Shown one piece after another: positions 30,612-40,124 of a DNA stretch of 64,000 bases. This DNA is from Bacteroidota bacterium. GTDB taxonomy: Bacteria; Bacteroidota; Bacteroidia; Bacteroidales; VadinHA17. The notes under the pieces were generated by a model, which saw only the letters and a list, made by a program, of their open reading frames with translations, was not told the DNA's origin and did no database searches. The stretch's first letter is position 1. Each line of letters starts with the position of its first letter. The stretch is from contig DSCJ01000024.1 in assembly GCA_011049175.1 (NCBI GenBank), positions 19,094 through 83,093 on the forward strand. The letters are read 5' to 3'. A program made the position numbers and the translations under genes.

Positions 30612-31642
30612 CCAGGAAGAAAAAATCCATATTGATCATCTATACAGGAGGAACCATCGGAATGGCCCACGACCCCTTCACCGGGACCCTGGCGCCTGTC
30701 AATTTCAACCAGATTGCCCGGCAGGTTCCCGAACTGCAGCAGTTCGGCTGTTCTCTTTCGGCCCTGAGTTTCGATCCGGTAATCGATTCGTCCAATATCG
30801 ATCCCTCTTTCTGGATCCGGCTGGCCAATCTCATTGAAAAACATTATGAAAAATACGACGGTTTCGTGGTACTTCATGGTACGGATACCATGGCGTACTC
30901 GGCGTCGGCCCTCAGTTTTATGCTTGAAAATCTTCATAAACCGGTCATTTTCACCGGGTCGCAGCTTCCTATCGGGACCCTGCGCACCGACGGAAAGGAA
31001 AACCTGATCACGGCCGTGGAAATTGCCGCTGCCAGCCATGAAAACGAACCCATGGTCCCCGAAGTGTGCATATACTTTGAAAACACCCTGCTGCGGGGAA
31101 ATCGTACCCGGAAACATAATGCCGAACATTTCAACGCTTTCCGGTCATACAATTATCCACCCCTGGCAGAAGCCGGTGTTCACATCAGGTATCACTACGG
31201 CCTGATCCGCTATCCAATCAGGCATCAGCCTTTGCGGGTATATACCCAACTGGATACCAGGGTAGGCATCCTCAAAATTTTCCCGGGTATGAGCCGCGAA
31301 TGGATGCATGCCGTGCTTAGCCGGAGTCACCTGCGGGCGCTGGTAATGGAAACCTATGGAACCGGGAATGCTCCAATGGACGAATGGTTTGTAGAACCGC
31401 TCAAACAGGCCATCGAAAGGGGAATGATCGTGCTGAACGTTACTCAGTGCCCGGCCGGATCGGTGGAAATGGACAGATACGAAACCGGCCGGAAACTGAA
31501 GGAAGCAGGGGTTATCGGAGGCAAAGATAGCACACCGGAAGCCGCCCTGACCAAACTCATGTTCCTGCTGGGTCAGAAACTTACAAATGAAGAAATTAAA
31601 ATATATTTAAATAAGTCACTCCGTGGAGAAATCACCGACTAA
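30608..31642 (+). CDS. ansA: Type I (cytoplasmic) L-asparaginase AnsA
   Basis: Hydrolyses asparagine to aspartate and ammonia. The 344-residue protein has both catalytic Thr motifs: IYTGGTIGMAH near the N-terminus and VVLHGTDTMAYSASA at about 89-103. It lacks a signal peptide, so it is the cytoplasmic type I enzyme and not the periplasmic type II. It is coupled to tatD by an ATGA overlap. Aspartate and ammonia production fits the neighbouring proline and glutamate catabolism. Confidence 0.95.
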   Translation: MTRKKKSILIIYTGGTIGMAHDPFTGTLAPVNFNQIARQVPELQQFGCSLSALSFDPVIDSSNIDPSFWIRLANLIEKHYEKYDGFVVLHGTDTMAYSASALSFMLENLHKPVIFTGSQLPIGTLRTDGKENLITAVEIAAASHENEPMVPEVCIYFENTLLRGNRTRKHNAEHFNAFRSYNYPPLAEAGVHIRYHYGLIRYPIRHQPLRVYTQLDTRVGILKIFPGMSREWMHAVLSRSHLRALVMETYGTGNAPMDEWFVEPLKQAIERGMIVLNVTQCPAGSVEMDRYETGRKLKEAGVIGGKDSTPEAALTKLMFLLGQKLTNEEIKIYLNKSLRGEITD

Positions 31643-31709
31643 TGTGTGTTTTTTTTATTTTTTTTCGTATTTTGTGGCGCTGAAATTCGAGGGGTTCTTT
31701 GCACTTTGA

Positions 31710-31802
<93 letters not shown>

Positions 31803-31833
31803 TCGGATACATAGAAATTCAATAATTTAGTTA

Positions 31834-31841
31834 TACATTTG
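31834..31841 (+). promoter_or_regulatory. Promoter -7 element (TACATTTG) for the ExbB/ExbD operon
   Basis: TACATTTG matches TAnnTTTG, directly downstream of tRNA-Ser. It covers an in-frame TTG at 31839, which therefore cannot be the start of the next gene; the ATG at 31881 can. Confidence 0.65.
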
Positions 31842-31880
31842 AAAACTACAGCAACGTTTAATTTAAAGACTGTTCAAACC

Positions 31881-32705
31881 ATGAAAAAGTTATTCACATT
31901 GATCGCCGTTTTCGGGATGCTGACCATTGGGGCATCTAAAATTGCAGTGGCTCAGGATCAGCCTGCTGACACAGCACAGTTGGAACAGGCTGCTGACACA
32001 GCACAAATGGAAGAGGCTGATGCTGCAACAGAAATGGAAAAGGTGGAAGAAGTAGCCACGGAAGGCCAGGGCCTGCATAAAGCCATCAAGCAGAAATTTA
32101 TTGAAGGAGGCGCCGGATTTATGGCATCCGTTCTCCTCGCGCTGATTCTCGGTCTGGCTTTGGCCATCGAACGGATTCTATATCTGAACTTCGCCACTAC
32201 CAACACAGAAAAACTGTTGAAGAAAGTGGAAGAAGCTCTTGAAAGCGGCGGAATCGAAGCTGCCAAAGAAGTATGCCGCAGTACGCGCGGTCCAATTGCC
32301 AGTATATTTTACCAGGGGCTGGACAGAGCCAATGAAGGCATTGAAGTGGCAGAAAAATCGGTGGTCTCATACGGTAGTGTACAGATGGGGCTGCTGGAGA
32401 AAAACCTCTCCTGGATTTCTCTGTTCATCGCCATTGCACCCATGCTCGGGTTTATGGGAACGGTGATCGGTATGATCCAGGCTTTCGATGCCATACGTAT
32501 TGCAGGAGACGTCAACGCAAGTCTGGTAGCAGGTGGTATCGGTGTCGCCCTGATTACCACGGCATCAGGTCTGATCGTGGCGGTAATACTGCAGATTTTC
32601 TATAACTATATCCTGTCAAAAATTGACAGCATGGTGGTGGACATGGAAGATTCCTCCATTTCTCTGATTGACCTGCTGGTGAAATACAACTTAAAAAATA
32701 AATAA
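31881..32705 (+). CDS. exbB: MotA/TolQ/ExbB-family proton channel
   Basis: From the ATG at 31881 it is 274 residues. It begins with a signal-like segment ending IAVAQ. An acidic linker follows, containing a short imperfect repeat (PADTAQLEQ, AADTAQMEE), then three membrane segments of the ExbB type. The conserved LGFMGTVIGMIQAF segment near residues 190-205 and GIGVALITTASGLIVAV complete the family pattern. With ExbD it converts proton-motive force into work on an outer membrane transporter via TonB, or for Tol-type functions. Which of these applies cannot be told; no tonB is adjacent. Confidence 0.9.
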   Translation: MKKLFTLIAVFGMLTIGASKIAVAQDQPADTAQLEQAADTAQMEEADAATEMEKVEEVATEGQGLHKAIKQKFIEGGAGFMASVLLALILGLALAIERILYLNFATTNTEKLLKKVEEALESGGIEAAKEVCRSTRGPIASIFYQGLDRANEGIEVAEKSVVSYGSVQMGLLEKNLSWISLFIAIAPMLGFMGTVIGMIQAFDAIRIAGDVNASLVAGGIGVALITTASGLIVAVILQIFYNYILSKIDSMVVDMEDSSISLIDLLVKYNLKNK

Positions 32706-32707
32706 TC

Positions 32708-33163
32708 ATGTCGTCTAAGCTTATTATCAGACTGATAAATATATTTCTCATCCTCTTGATGGCAGCAGCAGTTGTTCTCGCAGGTATTTTTTATCTGGGA
32801 GATGTTGTTCCCGGAACGGAAGGTACTGCCATGGAAGAACCCGTAATCACCAATACATTTATCAGGTATGCCGAACTTTTGCTTGTATTCTGTGCAGGAG
32901 TAACCATCCTGATATCTCTGGTAAACGTGTTCTCAAGCTGGAAAACCCTCAAGAGGTTTCTGTTGGTTCTGGTGGGTGCGGCAGCTGTCGTTTTCCTCGC
33001 CTATAACCTGGCAACCGAAGAGGTTATCCGGACTGCTACCGGGGTTTTCAGAGATCCGATTACTCTGAAATGGACCGATACCGGATTGTACACCCTCTAC
33101 ATTCTGATGGGACTGGCAATATTGTCTATAGTCTATTCGGAAATTGCCAAGTACTTTAAATAG
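32708..33163 (+). CDS. Four-TM membrane protein in the ExbBD operon
   Basis: A 151-residue protein, 2 nt after exbB, with four predicted membrane segments (about residues 8-30, 51-71, 80-100 and 122-143) and almost no soluble domain. I do not recognise a characterised family. Its constant position between ExbB and two ExbD proteins suggests it is an accessory subunit of this energising complex. A 57-nt gap separates it from the first exbD. Confidence 0.7.
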   Translation: MSSKLIIRLINIFLILLMAAAVVLAGIFYLGDVVPGTEGTAMEEPVITNTFIRYAELLLVFCAGVTILISLVNVFSSWKTLKRFLLVLVGAAAVVFLAYNLATEEVIRTATGVFRDPITLKWTDTGLYTLYILMGLAILSIVYSEIAKYFK

Positions 33164-33220
33164 TACAGCTTTGTTCATGCACGGCATGAACCATTTGAAA
33201 CAATACAATATGTATAGATT

Positions 33221-33808
33221 ATGCCCGGAAGCAAGAAAAAATTACAAGAGATCAATGCAGCACCAATGGCAGATATTGCCTTTCTGCTTCTGATTTTCTT
33301 CCTGGTAACCACTACCCTCGATACCGATTCGGGAATCATGCGGAGACTCCCTCCCATGCCCAGGGAAGAGGATATGCAAAATCAGGACCGGATCAGGGAA
33401 AGAAACGTCTTTCTCGTTATGATCAATAAAAACAATGAACTCCTGGTGGAACTCGAACCTTTCGATATTACACAGCTTCGGGAAAGAGCCAAGGAATTCA
33501 TTGCCAATCCGAACAATGACCCGGCTCTTCCCGAAAAAACTATGCAGGAAGTACCTTACTTCGGTACAGTGGAAGTATGCAATAAAGGAGTAATATCTGT
33601 TCAGAATGACAGAGGAACATCCTACAAAATGTACCTGCAGGTCCAAAACGAGCTGGTGGCAGCTTACAATGAGCTGAGAGACGAGCTGGCCATGCAGAAA
33701 TTCGGGGAAAGATTTGACGATCTGCCGGAAGATCAGCAGGAAGCGATCAGAACCATCTATCCTTTGAACATTTCAGAGGCCGAACCAAAAAATGTAGGAG
33801 GGCAGTAA
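33221..33808 (+). CDS. exbD: ExbD/TolR-family protein, long form
   Basis: A 195-residue protein with a cytoplasmic N-terminus, one membrane segment at about residues 18-36 preceded by the family motif PMADIAFLLLIFFLV (the proton-carrying Asp is in MADIAFLL), and a periplasmic domain. The periplasmic part is longer than in E. coli ExbD (about 140 residues) and acidic. It is followed after 1 nt by a second exbD gene. Two different ExbD-type subunits would allow a hetero-oligomeric stator. Confidence 0.9.
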   Translation: MPGSKKKLQEINAAPMADIAFLLLIFFLVTTTLDTDSGIMRRLPPMPREEDMQNQDRIRERNVFLVMINKNNELLVELEPFDITQLRERAKEFIANPNNDPALPEKTMQEVPYFGTVEVCNKGVISVQNDRGTSYKMYLQVQNELVAAYNELRDELAMQKFGERFDDLPEDQQEAIRTIYPLNISEAEPKNVGGQ

Positions 33809-33809
33809 A

Positions 33810-34283
33810 ATGGCAAGATTCGGAAATAAAAAGAAAAAAGAAGTTGGCGCGATCAATACCGCTTCACTTCCCGACATTGTCTTTATGCTTCTTTTCTTTT
33901 TCATGGTGACCACTGTTATGCGGGAAGTGACACTGAAAGTGTCCATTAAACCTCCGGATGCCACAGAGGTAAAAAAGCTGGAAAATAAGTCACTGGTCAG
34001 TTATATCTACATCGGTGTCCCTCACAAGTCGTTCCAGGATCTTTACGGAACAGAACCCAGGATTCAGCTGAACGACCAGTTCAAGCAGGTAAGGGATATT
34101 GAAGAATTCATCGCCCAGGAACGCGACCAGTTGAGTGAGGCAGACCAGACCAAAATGACGGTTTCTCTGAAGATCGATGAAGATACCCGGATGGGCATCG
34201 TAACCGATGTAAAACAGGCGCTGAGACGTGCCAGCGCATTGAAAATCAACTATTCCGCAAGAAAAACAGAAAGTATCCGATAA
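33810..34283 (+). CDS. ExbD/TolR-family protein, second copy
   Basis: A 157-residue protein with the membrane motif LPDIVFMLLFFFMVTTV (residues about 19-35), where the conserved Asp is retained, and a periplasmic domain ending in a basic segment. It is clearly a paralogue of the preceding protein and not a duplicate, since the periplasmic parts differ. It is the last gene of the four-gene operon; a strong terminator follows 12 nt after the stop. Confidence 0.9.
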   Translation: MARFGNKKKKEVGAINTASLPDIVFMLLFFFMVTTVMREVTLKVSIKPPDATEVKKLENKSLVSYIYIGVPHKSFQDLYGTEPRIQLNDQFKQVRDIEEFIAQERDQLSEADQTKMTVSLKIDEDTRMGIVTDVKQALRRASALKINYSARKTESIR

Positions 34284-34294
34284 GTATTTCCCGG

Positions 34295-34330
34295 AAAAAA
34301 TAGGGGGATGCGCGCATCCCCCTATTTTTT
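34295..34330. terminator. Strong terminator after the ExbB/ExbD operon
   Basis: A perfect inverted repeat (34295-34310 with 34315-34330): A-tract, TAGGGGGATG arm, short GC loop, and T-tract. It works in both directions and also ends the convergent T9SS-domain gene. Confidence 0.92.
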
Positions 34331-34345
34331 ACCCGTGATTATTCA

Positions 34346-34750
34346 TTATAACTTCTGAATCTTGACAATTTCATAAAGAAGTGGCTCGGTGGAATAAAAT
34401 TTAATGAAATAAATCCCCTTTCTCAATCCTGAAAGATTGACCGTAAGCTCCGATTCCCCCTTCAACCTTTCCAGGTTCTCATCCATGACCTTTTTCCCGG
34501 TAATATCCCGTACCTCCATCATCACCGGCGTTTCCTCCTTCAGGTCATAGACAATCTTCATCTCATCCTGCACCGGATTGGGATAAACACGGAACTTTTT
34601 GTCCGGTTTATCAGGCATCTGCGGCTCCTGATAATGGCTCATGCCCCAAGTTCCGGGAATAATCCATTCTTCCCAACCTGCATTCTGCCCCGCATATACA
34701 CAGGATATCAATAACATACAACATACAGAAGAAAACAATCGTTTCTTCAT
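34346..34750 (-). CDS. Small secreted protein with T9SS type A C-terminal sorting domain
   Basis: From the ATG at 34750 it is 134 residues. An N-terminal signal sequence (about 1-20; LISC could also be read as a lipobox with Cys17) is followed by only about 30 residues. A type A sorting domain then begins at FRVYPNPVQDEMKI and continues through MEVRDITGKKV and GLRKGIYFIKFY to the C-terminal basic motif VKIQKL. This domain directs proteins through the type IX secretion system and to the cell surface. A sorting domain with almost no passenger is unusual. It may be a small surface peptide, or the remnant of a larger gene. Confidence 0.82.
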   Translation of the reverse strand: MKKRLFSSVCCMLLISCVYAGQNAGWEEWIIPGTWGMSHYQEPQMPDKPDKKFRVYPNPVQDEMKIVYDLKEETPVMMEVRDITGKKVMDENLERLKGESELTVNLSGLRKGIYFIKFYSTEPLLYEIVKIQKL

Positions 34751-34862
34751 GGTAAACAGTTTGCGAAAAAGCATCAAAAATTGTTCCACTTTTTCATGAC
34801 AAACATTGCCTTAGTCTGCAATGATTTATATTATACGTTCCTTTTGCGCGATGGGTTACATG

Positions 34863-34891
34863 AAAAAAAATGCACCCGTTGCCGCGGGTGC
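34863..34891 (-). terminator. Terminator for tRNA-Arg (minus strand)
   Basis: On the minus strand a 7-bp stem (34885-34891 with 34872-34878) with a 6-nt loop is followed by eight T. It starts 8 nt after the end of the tRNA-Arg gene. Confidence 0.85.
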
Positions 34892-34898
34892 CTGGTAG

Positions 34899-34971
34899 TG
34901 ATCCCGGAGGGACTCGAACCCCCAACTTTCAGAACCGGAATCTGACGTTCTATCCATTGAACTACGGGACC
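34899..34971 (-). tRNA. tRNA-Arg (anticodon CCG)
   Basis: A 73-nt tRNA on the minus strand. The acceptor stem GGTCCCG pairs with CGGGATC (one G-U), D-arm GTTC...GAAC, anticodon stem TCAGA/TCTGA with loop TTCCGGT (anticodon CCG, codon CGG), and a T-arm GGGGG TTCGAGT CCCTC. The discriminator is A. CCA is not encoded directly, unlike in tRNA-Ser of this window. Confidence 0.96.
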
Positions 34972-34981
34972 TTAAACAGCG

Positions 34982-34989
34982 CAAATATA
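34982..34989 (-). promoter_or_regulatory. Promoter -7 element (TATATTTG) for tRNA-Arg
   Basis: A minus-strand TATATTTG, an exact TAnnTTTG match, whose end lies 10 nt from the 5' end of tRNA-Arg. The spacing fits a transcript that starts at or just before the mature tRNA end. Confidence 0.68.
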
Positions 34990-35097
34990 CAAAGGATAAT
35001 TTATGTTCTTGAAAAGAAAATTCCATTTTTTCTGAAAACACGCATGAATACGAATCATTCACAGGTCATTTATTTAGATACATCTGCAATATTTTAA

Positions 35098-35105
35098 TAT
35101 TTTTG
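35098..35105 (+). promoter_or_regulatory. Promoter -7 element (TATTTTTG) for leuS
   Basis: TATTTTTG matches TAnnTTTG and lies 41 nt before the leuS ATG. No obvious -33 element is seen. Confidence 0.6.
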
Positions 35106-35146
35106 TCCTTTTAACACGGGCCCCGACCCATCAAATCATAGCAGGA

Positions 35147-37804
35147 ATGGATTATAATTTCAGAGAGATTGAAAATAAATGGCAGGATTACTGGGAAAGA
35201 GACAAAACCTGGCAAGTGGAAGCCGATCCTGCCCTGCCCAAGTATTATGTGCTGGATATGTTCCCCTATCCTTCCGGGGCCGGATTGCATGTGGGACATC
35301 CCGAAGGATATACAGCTACCGATATCGTAGCCAGGTATAAACGCATGAAAGGATATAATGTGCTGCATCCCATGGGCTGGGATGCTTTCGGTCTGCCTGC
35401 CGAACAGTATGCCATTCAAACCGGCACCCACCCCTCCATCACTACCCGGCGTAACTGCGACACGTTCCGAAAACAGATCAAAGCCCTGGGACTGGGATAT
35501 GACTGGAACAGGGAAATAAATACCACCGATCCGGCATACTATAAATGGACCCAGTGGATTTTTATGAAACTGTACAATACCTGGTTTGACGATCAAAGGC
35601 AAAAGGGCAGGCCCATTGACGAACTCCCGATACCCGCAGAAATAGCAGCTGCAGGTAAAAAAGCCGTCCGGGAATATCAAAATGCCCGCCGGCTGGCATA
35701 TTACGCCGATGCCCAGGTGTGGTGGTGCAGCCATTGCCACATTGTATGCGCCAACGAAGAGGTACTGAACGACGGAACCCATGAAAAATGCGGGCATATT
35801 GTAACACGCAGGGTACTTAAGCAATGGATGCTGCGCATATCACAATATGCTGAACGACTGCTTGAAGGACTGAACTCCCTCGACTGGCCGGAAGGAGTAA
35901 AAGATATGCAACGCAACTGGATAGGGAAATCAACCGGTGCCGAAGTAGAGTTCCCGGTGAAAAACCACGAACACAAAATCAGGGTTTTTACCACCCGCCC
36001 CGATACCCTCTTTGGAGCCACCTATATGGTCCTTTCACCGGAACATCCACTGGCAGATCCGCTGACAGTTCCCGAACAAAAGGAAACCATCCGGGCTTAC
36101 CTGGAGGAAGCCTCAAAAAAATCCGACCTCGATCGCACCGATCTGGCCAGAGAAAAAACAGGTGTATTTACCGGAAGCTATGCCATGAATCCCGTGAACG
36201 GGGAAAAAATTCCGATATGGATTGCCGACTACGTATTGATGGGTTACGGCACCGGAGCCATTATGGCCGTTCCCGCACATGATACACGCGATTTTGAATT
36301 TGCCGTAAAATTCAACCTTCCCATCCGTTGCATCATGGACCCCATGGGAGCCGCTCCTGAAGAAAGGGAACAGATCCTGAAAGGAAAAGCATGCTGGACA
36401 GAGGACGGAAGGTATATCCACTCAGCAGATCCCCTGTCCGGGCTCGATATTAACGGGCTAAACAAAGACCAGGGCATCGAAACCACCATTCGCTGGCTGG
36501 AACGGAAACAATACGGCCGGAAAGCGGTGAATTACAAGCTCCGCGACTGGTTGTTCAGCAGGCAGCGATACTGGGGCGAACCCTTCCCGGTAATACACTG
36601 GGAAGACGGGGAAATAAGCCTGATTAACGAATCGGAGCTGCCCCTGGTTCTTCCCGAACTGGAAAACTACCAGCCCGGAGAACATGGGGAATCACCTCTG
36701 GCCAATGCGGGAGATTGGCTTGAAGTAACAGGAAAAGACGGCAGAAAAGGAAGGCGCGAAACCAATACCATGCCCCAATGGGCAGGTTCTTGCTGGTATT
36801 ATTTGCGGTATATCGATCCACATAACCGGGAAAGGATCTTCGATCCGGGAAAAGAAGCCTACTGGATGCCCGTCGATCTGTATATCGGAGGAGCCGAACA
36901 TTCCGTACTGCACCTGTTATATGCCAGGTTCTGGCACAAGGTATTGTACGACCTGGGCATCGTCTCAACCGACGAACCTTTCCGGAAACTTTTTAACCAG
37001 GGAATGATCCTGGCCTACGCCTATGAAACAGCCAGCGGTGCCAAGGTGCCTTCCAACCTGGTGGAAGAAAAAGACGGCCGTTTCTTCCATACCGAAACCG
37101 GTGAGGAACTGAAACAGATTGTGGCCAAAATGTCAAAATCACTGAAAAACGTCGTCAATCCGGATGATGTAATAAAGAATTACGGGGCCGATTCCATGCG
37201 CCTGTATGAAATGTTCATGGGACCGCTCGATGCTGCCAAGCCCTGGTCGGAAAACGGCATCAAGGGAGTATATCATTTTTTGAACAGGGTCTACCGCTTC
37301 TTTTCCTCTCCTGAAAATCTCTACAACGGGGAAGAAAAAAACGAAAATATACTGAAAGTACTGCATCAAACCATTCGGAAGGTGGAAAATGATATTGAAG
37401 GACTTCGCTTCAATACGGCCGTTTCACAGATGATGATCTTCACCAATGCATGCATCAAAAAGGGAAAAGTGAGCCGGGATACCGCCTCCGCCTTTGTAAG
37501 AGTCCTTTCCCCTTTCGCACCCCATGTGGCCGAAGAGCTCTGGGAAAGGCTCGGAAATCCCCCTTCCGTTGTCGATGCGGAGTTCCCCGCCTTTAACGAG
37601 GAATACCTGAAAGAAGACCGTTTCGAATATCCAGTTTCATTTAATGGAAAACTCAGGTTCAAACTCGAGCTCCCGGTCGATATGGAAGAAAACAGGATCA
37701 GGGAAGCGGTGCTGAATGATGAACGCTCGGCCAGGTGGCTCAACGGGAAAAAACCCAGAAAAATCATTGTGGTGCCCAAACGTATCATTAATGTGGTGGT
37801 TTGA
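35147..37804 (+). CDS. leuS: Leucyl-tRNA synthetase LeuS
   Basis: Class I synthetase that charges tRNA-Leu and edits mischarged products. The 885-residue protein has the HIGH-type motif HVGH at 48-51 and the KMSKS motif at about 661-665. The CP1 editing domain includes [14 protein letters not shown] and [20 protein letters not shown], and the protein has a C-terminal anticodon-binding region. The length and domain order are those of the bacterial enzyme. It is followed by an M23 peptidase gene only 1 nt after the stop codon. Confidence 0.97.
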   Translation: MDYNFREIENKWQDYWERDKTWQVEADPALPKYYVLDMFPYPSGAGLHVGHPEGYTATDIVARYKRMKGYNVLHPMGWDAFGLPAEQYAIQTGTHPSITTRRNCDTFRKQIKALGLGYDWNREINTTDPAYYKWTQWIFMKLYNTWFDDQRQKGRPIDELPIPAEIAAAGKKAVREYQNARRLAYYADAQVWWCSHCHIVCANEEVLNDGTHEKCGHIVTRRVLKQWMLRISQYAERLLEGLNSLDWPEGVKDMQRNWIGKSTGAEVEFPVKNHEHKIRVFTTRPDTLFGATYMVLSPEHPLADPLTVPEQKETIRAYLEEASKKSDLDRTDLAREKTGVFTGSYAMNPVNGEKIPIWIADYVLMGYGTGAIMAVPAHDTRDFEFAVKFNLPIRCIMDPMGAAPEEREQILKGKACWTEDGRYIHSADPLSGLDINGLNKDQGIETTIRWLERKQYGRKAVNYKLRDWLFSRQRYWGEPFPVIHWEDGEISLINESELPLVLPELENYQPGEHGESPLANAGDWLEVTGKDGRKGRRETNTMPQWAGSCWYYLRYIDPHNRERIFDPGKEAYWMPVDLYIGGAEHSVLHLLYARFWHKVLYDLGIVSTDEPFRKLFNQGMILAYAYETASGAKVPSNLVEEKDGRFFHTETGEELKQIVAKMSKSLKNVVNPDDVIKNYGADSMRLYEMFMGPLDAAKPWSENGIKGVYHFLNRVYRFFSSPENLYNGEEKNENILKVLHQTIRKVENDIEGLRFNTAVSQMMIFTNACIKKGKVSRDTASAFVRVLSPFAPHVAEELWERLGNPPSVVDAEFPAFNEEYLKEDRFEYPVSFNGKLRFKLELPVDMEENRIREAVLNDERSARWLNGKKPRKIIVVPKRIINVVV

Positions 37805-37805
37805 A

Positions 37806-39119
37806 ATGAAAATTTCTGAGCACGGCATGTTCCAAAAATCAGCGGGCAGGATCGTAACGGGGAATGGAAGGGTATTTACCGGCTTTCCGGTTTATGTACT
37901 TTGTTTTCTCATAACGGCACTCATTCACTTTCCCGGTTGTATGCAGGAAAAAGATGAGGAACGCGAACCCGTAACCGGTTATTCCGTAACACCCCATTCC
38001 GAACAAAAAAACGGAAACGGCCTGATCCCTGAAGGAAACTATACCGAATTGAGCGGCCAGATCAGAAGAAATCAGTTCCTGGCCTCCCTGCTGTCAGATT
38101 TCGGGGTAGAGTACCCTGTTATCGATTCACTGACCAGGGCCAGCGAAGAAATATTCGACATACGTAAAATCCGGTCGGGAAACAGATACACAGCATTTCT
38201 GGAAGGAGATACCCTCCCTGTTCTACGCGTATTGGTATACGAACATGATCTTTCAGAACAGGTAGTTTTCGACCTGCATTCTCCGGTCAGGGTTTATAAG
38301 GCATCCAAACCCGTAATAAGAAAAACCCGCATTGCCACAGGAATTATCGAAACTTCCCTGTGGAACACGCTGCAGGAGCAGGGTATTCATCCCGCCCTGG
38401 CTTTTGAACTTTCAGAGATTTATGCCTGGACGGTAGATTTTTTCGGATTGCAGAAAGGAGACCATTTCCGGGTTGTATACGAAGAAAGCTTCGTGGATAC
38501 CCTTTCCATGGGAATCACACAGATTATGGGAGCCTGCTTTCATCATATGGGGCAGGATATTTATGCCATTCCCCTGGTTCAGGACAGCACCCTGGGATAC
38601 TTTGACCAGTTTGGAAACAGCCTCCGAAAAGCATTCCTGAAGGCTCCCCTGCGGTTTTCCCGGATCAGTTCGCGGTTTTCATACAGCCGGATGCATCCCA
38701 TTCTTAAATACCGGCGACCCCATCTGGGAGTAGATTACGCCGCACCTGTTGGCACTCCGGTGCTGGCCGTGGGCGACGGCGTCGTAACCTCCGCCACCTG
38801 GCAGGGCCAGGCCGGAAGGATAGTGAAAATCAGACATAACAGTGTGTATTCCACAGCCTATATGCATCTGTCGGGATTCGGTCCTGGAATCCGGGCAGGG
38901 GTAAGGGTAAGACAGGGAGATATTATTGGTTATGTGGGAAGTACGGGACTTTCCACCGGCCCGCATCTTGATTTCAGGTTTTACAGAAACGGAAGCCCGG
39001 TAGACCCGCTAAAAGTGGAAGCGCCTCCCGTAGAACCGGTCAGAGAAGAAAACATGGAATTATTCAGAAAAAAACGTAAATTTCTGGTACACCTGTTACA
39101 AACGGTCGAACTGCCCTGA
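37806..39119 (+). CDS. M23-family peptidase (LytM domain), membrane- or lipid-anchored
   Basis: A 437-residue protein with an N-terminal hydrophobic segment (about 28-44) ending at FPGC (C45), possibly a lipoprotein signal. A middle region resembles the LysM-like/OapA-like N-terminal domain of NlpD/MepM-type proteins. The C-terminal LytM domain has HLGVD (H306, D310), MHLSGF (H354) and GPHLDF (H387, D389). In typical M23 enzymes the last motif is HxH; here the second His is Asp. Asp can bind zinc, so activity is not excluded. A cell wall endopeptidase or an amidase activator are both possible. Confidence 0.85.
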   Translation: MKISEHGMFQKSAGRIVTGNGRVFTGFPVYVLCFLITALIHFPGCMQEKDEEREPVTGYSVTPHSEQKNGNGLIPEGNYTELSGQIRRNQFLASLLSDFGVEYPVIDSLTRASEEIFDIRKIRSGNRYTAFLEGDTLPVLRVLVYEHDLSEQVVFDLHSPVRVYKASKPVIRKTRIATGIIETSLWNTLQEQGIHPALAFELSEIYAWTVDFFGLQKGDHFRVVYEESFVDTLSMGITQIMGACFHHMGQDIYAIPLVQDSTLGYFDQFGNSLRKAFLKAPLRFSRISSRFSYSRMHPILKYRRPHLGVDYAAPVGTPVLAVGDGVVTSATWQGQAGRIVKIRHNSVYSTAYMHLSGFGPGIRAGVRVRQGDIIGYVGSTGLSTGPHLDFRFYRNGSPVDPLKVEAPPVEPVREENMELFRKKRKFLVHLLQTVELP

Positions 39120-39123
39120 CCGC

Positions 39124-39699
39124 TCATGCTTCCTGTTGGCTAATCCAATCTTCCACAACCCGGGGATAGTACTCATATTCAAGCTGATGAACTCTCTCGG
39201 CCAGGGTATCGGGGGTATCGCCGGGCAGCACATCACACTCTTCCTGAAACAAAATATTACCGGCATCATATTCTTCATTGACCAGATGCACAGTCACCCC
39301 CGACTTTTTATCCCTGTTATTTATCACGGCTTCGTGCACCCGCCGGCCGTACATCCCTTTCCCCCCGTAGGCAGGCAACAGTGCCGGATGAATATTGATT
39401 ATTCTTCCCGGGAAAGCCTCCAGGACAGGCTGCGGAATCAGCCACAGAAATCCGGCCAGAACAATAAAATCGACCCGGTGTTCCTTCAGCAAATTCAGTA
39501 CACGTCCGGTTTCATAAAGATCTTGCCGTGTGAAAACCATGCTTTTTACACCCAGCCTGGCCGCCCGGTCAAGCACCCCGGCTCCGGGCTTGTTGCATAA
39601 TACCAGATTCACGCGGCAATGTGGATGTTTCCTGAAATGCCTGATCAGGTTTTCTGCATTGGTCCCCGTTCCCGAGGCAAACACGGCAATGTGTTTCAT
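39124..39699 (-). CDS. purN: Phosphoribosylglycinamide formyltransferase PurN
   Basis: Folate-dependent third step of purine synthesis, converting GAR to FGAR. The 191-residue protein has the GAR-binding start FASGTGTNAENLIRHF, the folate loop VLAGFLWLIPQPVL, the catalytic INIHPALLPAYGGKGMYG (Asn and His) and HLVNEEYDAGNILFQ with the catalytic Asp. It is convergent with the M23 gene with 4 nt between stops. A near-consensus promoter element (TACATTTC, 39707-39714) precedes it. Confidence 0.95.
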   Translation of the reverse strand: MKHIAVFASGTGTNAENLIRHFRKHPHCRVNLVLCNKPGAGVLDRAARLGVKSMVFTRQDLYETGRVLNLLKEHRVDFIVLAGFLWLIPQPVLEAFPGRIINIHPALLPAYGGKGMYGRRVHEAVINNRDKKSGVTVHLVNEEYDAGNILFQEECDVLPGDTPDTLAERVHQLEYEYYPRVVEDWISQQEA

Positions 39700-39791
39700 T
39701 TTATCGGAAATGTAGATTACACGGCAGTTTCAAAAATAATGGAAGGAAAGGAAAAAATGACCGAAAACTGTTCAAAATGTGGAAAAAAAAT

Positions 39792-39799
39792 TATTTTTG
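39792..39799 (+). promoter_or_regulatory. Promoter -7 element (TATTTTTG) for acpP
   Basis: TATTTTTG matches TAnnTTTG, 75 nt before the acpP ATG. Several further TTTTG stretches follow in this T-rich leader, so the exact start is uncertain. Confidence 0.45.
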
Positions 39800-39874
39800 T
39801 TGGGGATTTATTTTGTTTTGCATTTCTTTGCACGTGATTTTAGATCATTTTATTATTAACTAAATCTTAAGGTT

Positions 39875-40111
39875 ATGTCTGATATTGCATCAAGAGTGAA
39901 AGCGATCATCGTAGACAAATTGGGTGTTGATGAAAATGAAGTAACTCCGGAAGCTAGCTTCACCAATGACCTGGGAGCCGATTCTCTTGACACTGTGGAA
40001 CTGATCATGGAATTTGAAAAGGAATTCAATATCGGAATTCCGGATGATCAGGCTGAAACCATCAGCACAGTGGGTGAAGCCATCAAGTACATCGAAGAAA
40101 ACGCAAAGTAA
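39875..40111 (+). CDS. acpP: Acyl carrier protein AcpP
   Basis: A small acidic protein of 78 residues that carries growing acyl chains in fatty acid synthesis. The phosphopantetheine attachment site is S37 in [14 protein letters not shown]. The length and helix pattern are standard. It is followed after 13 nt by fabF, the usual partner. It should also supply acyl-ACP for GlsB-type acyltransferases. Confidence 0.98.
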   Translation: MSDIASRVKAIIVDKLGVDENEVTPEASFTNDLGADSLDTVELIMEFEKEFNIGIPDDQAETISTVGEAIKYIEENAK

Positions 40112-40124
40112 ATTCTGGTTCTTT

